Source of the DNA: JAKAJA01 sp037440125
Lineage (GTDB): Bacteria; Acidobacteriota; UBA4820; DSQY01
Direction: 5' to 3'
Assembly: GCA_037440125.1 (NCBI GenBank)
Contig: JBBIUU010000068.1
Location: forward strand, 1 to 14,947
Length of the DNA: 14,947 bases
Made by a program: the position numbers and the translations under genes. The notes under the pieces were generated by a model. It worked only from the letters and a program-made list of their open reading frames with translations, did no database searches and was not told where the DNA came from. Of this stretch, positions 12,394 to 14,947 are shown in pieces. Position 1 is the stretch's first letter. The number at the start of each line of letters is the position of its first letter.

Positions 12394-14947
12394 TTGAGTT
12401 TGGCGTCCGGCACGAAGCTCGGCCCTTACGAAATCCTTTCGCCCCTGGGTGTGGGCGGAATGGGGGAAGTGTATCGGGCGCGGGACACGCGCTTGGGGCG
12501 TGACGTGGCCATCAAGGTCCTTCCAACGGAGTTTGCTTCCGACCCCGAGCGCCTCAGGCGGTTCGAGCAGGAGGCGCGGGCTACAGCCGCGTTGGATCAC
12601 CCGAACATTCTCGCGGTCTTCGACATCGGGACGCACGAGGGGACGCCCTACATCGTCGAACAACTCCTCGAGGGCGAGAGCCTGCGCGAACGGCTGCGGG
12701 GAGGCCCTCTACCCCCGGCGAAGGCCGTGGCGTTCGGCGTCGAGATCGCGCAGGGCCTGGCCGCCGCCCACGAGAGGGGCATCGTTCACCGCGATCTCAA
12801 ACCCGAGAATCTATTCATCACGAACGAAGGCCGCATCAAGATCCTGGATTTTGGCCTGGCAAGGCTCAGGCAAAATGAGCAGCCTCACCCGGAGATGCAG
12901 TCGGAGGCGCTCACCGCCGATAGCCCGACCCGGGAGGGCAAGGTCCTCGGCACGCCCGGCTATATGAGCCCAGAGCAGGTGCGGGGAAGGCCCGTCGATG
13001 CGCGCACGGACGTCTTCGCCTTCGGCTGCATTCTCTTCGAGATGCTATCGGCAAAGCAGGCATTCACCGGCGACACCCACACTGACGTCGCGGCCGCTAT
13101 CCTCAAGGAGGATGCTCCAGATCTGCTGAAGCTCGCTCCGAAAACACCCCCTGCCCTGGCCCAACTCGTGAATCGCTGTCTCGAGAAGCGCCCCGAGGAC
13201 CGGTTCTCCTCGGCTCACGATCTGGCCTTCGCCCTGGAGGCGGTTTCGGGCGGGGCCATCACGCCGCCGCCGAGCGCGCTTCCGGCTCCGCCGGATTCGT
13301 GGCTCCACCGACATCGGACCTTGCTGGCCGGAATCGTCACGGCCCTGCTTCTGTCAGCCGTCGTCGCTGGTCTGGTCTGGAACCCGTGGCGAAGGACAGG
13401 GCCGGGCTCTGCGGCCCAGCCTCCAGCACTCGGCGGCGTCCCCAGCCTCGTGGCCCTGCCGTGCAAGGTCCTGGGCTCGCCCGAGTCGGCCTATATGACC
13501 GACGCCGTTCCGAGCACGCTGTCCACGCTGTTAGGAGAAGTGCAGGGCATCGACGCCCGGATCCCTCCCTCGAGCTTCGAGGTAGAGCGTGCCCACGGCG
13601 ACCTGGACAAGGTGGCCGCCGCGTACGGCGTGCAGACCTTCGTCCTCTCGACGGTGACGGCGGAAGGCGACCACCTCGTCTTCGACATCCAGGTCGCCGA
13701 CGCGAAGACCAGGAAGGTGCGCTGGGGCCACCAGTATCAGGGAACGCGGGATACCTACACTACGATGGCCCGCGAAGCGGTGGAGGGCATCTGCAAGGCC
13801 CTGTTGCCGGATGCATCGGCGGGACCGGCTCTCTCCCTCCCGGCAAATTCGGAATGCGAGCTGGCCATCCAACTGGGGAAACACGATCTGGCACGCTACG
13901 TTCGACGCGGGGAGCGGACCGATTTCGACCAAGCCCTCTCCGCGTTCAAGCGGGCATGGCACTCGGATCCAAACTCTGCCGAGGCGGCGGCCCGGATCGC
14001 CGGCGCCTATTGTTTTGCCATAGATGCCGGGCACATCCCTCGGGACTCGGGCATCACGGAGGCTGAGGCGTGGGTTACGAAGGCGCTCGAACTAGATACG
14101 ACGTACAGCCTGGCTTGGGCGAGTGGAGCCTTACTCGAAGCGGAGAAGCCCGATGCCGACATGAAGAAACAGATCGAATGGTCCCTCAGGGCGGCCTGGC
14201 TGGGGCCTAAAGATCCCGAAGCCCAGAGCGATTTCGCCATGTTGGGCCCCGCAACGGGAGGCTCGGATCTCCTCGCCGCCGTGGCCTTGCGGGAGCACGT
14301 CAGGCTGGACCCGCTCAGCTCCAACGGGCACACGATGCTGGGCATCCAACTGGCCTCCTCCGGCCGACTGGAAGAGGCCCTGCGGGCCTTGGACGCCCAG
14401 CTTTTCCTGGATCCCGACACCCAGTGGGCGCTCGTGAACAAGGCCTGGGTGCTATCAGAAATGGGCAGGATACGAGAGGCTGAGGCTCTCCTCGACCGCC
14501 TGGAAACGGGTGGCCCCCCGGTGAACTACATACGTGACTGGGTCAAGGACGTCCGCAGGCTGTTGGCCTTGGATGCCAGCGACGACGCCTCGGGCCACTC
14601 GGCGCTCAAGGCGATCGATGCCACCTTTGCCGATCCGGAGAGAAGCTGGAACTCTTTGCAGTTCGACATCGGTATCCTCCTCCCGGCGGTCAACCGTCGG
14701 GTCGGCAAAGACGCCGCCCTGGACCTGCTCATCCTCTCGACCAAGCGGGGAGCGACGTACCCGTATGACGCGCTCATGCTCCGGGCCGACTTCAAGGAGC
14801 TTCGCGAAGATCCTCGCGCAAAGGATGTGGTCCGGAAAACCAAGGCTCCGTTCGTCCTGCTCATCCACATCCTGCAGGACGCCCGCGCCCGTGGCGAGCT
14901 GCCCAAGTACCTCGAGAAGCCCGTGGACGACCTTCTCAAGGAACTCG
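12394..14947 (+). CDS. Membrane Ser/Thr kinase with TolB-N-like and TPR-like periplasmic domains (kinase 3, 3' end outside window)
   Basis: The frame stays open from TTG 12394 to the right edge, giving 851 codons with no stop. It encodes a Hanks-type kinase (about 8-280): GVGGMGEVY, Lys41, HRDLKPEN with Asp134, DFG Asp152, GYMSPEQ. A membrane helix follows (about 308-328, LLAGIVTALLLSAVVAGLVW). A domain at about 348-470 (VALPCKVLGSPESAYMTDAV, YGVQTFVLSTVTAEGDHLVF, WGHQYQGTRDT) resembles the TolB-N/FlgO-like domain that often precedes TPR in such kinases and in adenylate cyclases. From about 480 on, helical TPR-like repeats appear (EALRALDAQLFLDPDTQWAL, NKAWVLSEMGRIREAEALLD). TTG is chosen because the conserved MSLASGTKLGPYEIL N-terminus starts there and GGGGTG lies just upstream. 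It follows kinase 2 by 112 nt on the same strand, and its kinase half is a close paralogue of kinase 2. The ending DDLLKEL suggests the true stop is near. Confidence 0.9.
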   Translation, partial: MSLASGTKLGPYEILSPLGVGGMGEVYRARDTRLGRDVAIKVLPTEFASDPERLRRFEQEARATAALDHPNILAVFDIGTHEGTPYIVEQLLEGESLRERLRGGPLPPAKAVAFGVEIAQGLAAAHERGIVHRDLKPENLFITNEGRIKILDFGLARLRQNEQPHPEMQSEALTADSPTREGKVLGTPGYMSPEQVRGRPVDARTDVFAFGCILFEMLSAKQAFTGDTHTDVAAAILKEDAPDLLKLAPKTPPALAQLVNRCLEKRPEDRFSSAHDLAFALEAVSGGAITPPPSALPAPPDSWLHRHRTLLAGIVTALLLSAVVAGLVWNPWRRTGPGSAAQPPALGGVPSLVALPCKVLGSPESAYMTDAVPSTLSTLLGEVQGIDARIPPSSFEVERAHGDLDKVAAAYGVQTFVLSTVTAEGDHLVFDIQVADAKTRKVRWGHQYQGTRDTYTTMAREAVEGICKALLPDASAGPALSLPANSECELAIQLGKHDLARYVRRGERTDFDQALSAFKRAWHSDPNSAEAAARIAGAYCFAIDAGHIPRDSGITEAEAWVTKALELDTTYSLAWASGALLEAEKPDADMKKQIEWSLRAAWLGPKDPEAQSDFAMLGPATGGSDLLAAVALREHVRLDPLSSNGHTMLGIQLASSGRLEEALRALDAQLFLDPDTQWALVNKAWVLSEMGRIREAEALLDRLETGGPPVNYIRDWVKDVRRLLALDASDDASGHSALKAIDATFADPERSWNSLQFDIGILLPAVNRRVGKDAALDLLILSTKRGATYPYDALMLRADFKELREDPRAKDVVRKTKAPFVLLIHILQDARARGELPKYLEKPVDDLLKEL

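Overview
The window is GC-rich (by eye roughly 65%) and reads like a fragment of an Acidobacteriota-type chromosome, probably from a soil or sediment lineage. This assignment is inferred from gene content. It has several Hanks-type Ser/Thr kinases with large extracytoplasmic domains (TolB-like propeller, TPR, FGE-sulfatase fold), an Oar-like TonB-dependent receptor with an N-terminal carboxypeptidase-regulatory domain, and exported alpha/beta hydrolases. No rRNA, tRNA, IS element, CRISPR array or phage gene was seen.

Layout. (1) Positions 1-159 hold the unrecognised tail of a plus-strand gene. (2) Positions 208-1317 (minus) encode a Tat-exported proline-iminopeptidase-type hydrolase. (3) A divergent intergenic region (1318-1563) carries clustered palindromes. 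(4) Positions 1564-4533 encode kinase 1, a membrane kinase fused to an FGE-sulfatase-like domain and an alpha/beta-hydrolase domain. (5) A heptanucleotide tandem array follows at 4545-4579. (6) Positions 4634-6070 encode an exported alpha/beta hydrolase whose nucleophile Ser is replaced by Gly. (7) A terminator hairpin sits between convergent genes (6134-6159). (8) Positions 6256-9315 (minus) encode the TonB-dependent receptor, driven from a near-consensus sigma70-type promoter at 9467-9494. (9) Positions 9588-12281 encode kinase 2 with a 12-repeat TolB-like propeller. (10) An imperfect palindromic repeat element lies at 12282-12377. (11) From 12394 to the right edge is kinase 3, with a TolB-N-like domain and TPR-like repeats. 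It starts with TTG and is cut by the window end.

How the genes may work together (inference). Three kinases share one cytoplasmic kinase module: catalytic Lys, Asp and DFG fall at residues 41, 134 and 152 in all three. Each then crosses the membrane once and presents a different periplasmic domain. They surround a large outer-membrane importer and two exported hydrolases that look suited to peptides or esters. A plausible reading is a locus for sensing and using exogenous substrates: substrate enters through the TonB receptor, is processed by periplasmic hydrolases, and is sensed by kinases with ligand-binding or enzyme-like periplasmic domains. Nothing in the sequence proves the genes are functionally linked.

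The most notable points are the kinase/FGE-like/hydrolase triple fusion, the Ser-to-Gly nucleophile loss in the 4634 hydrolase, the shared kinase module with swapped output domains, and a heptamer-based intergenic repeat family in two places. No gene-free stretch exceeds 300 bases. The longest are 9316-9587 and 1318-1563, and both are described below.
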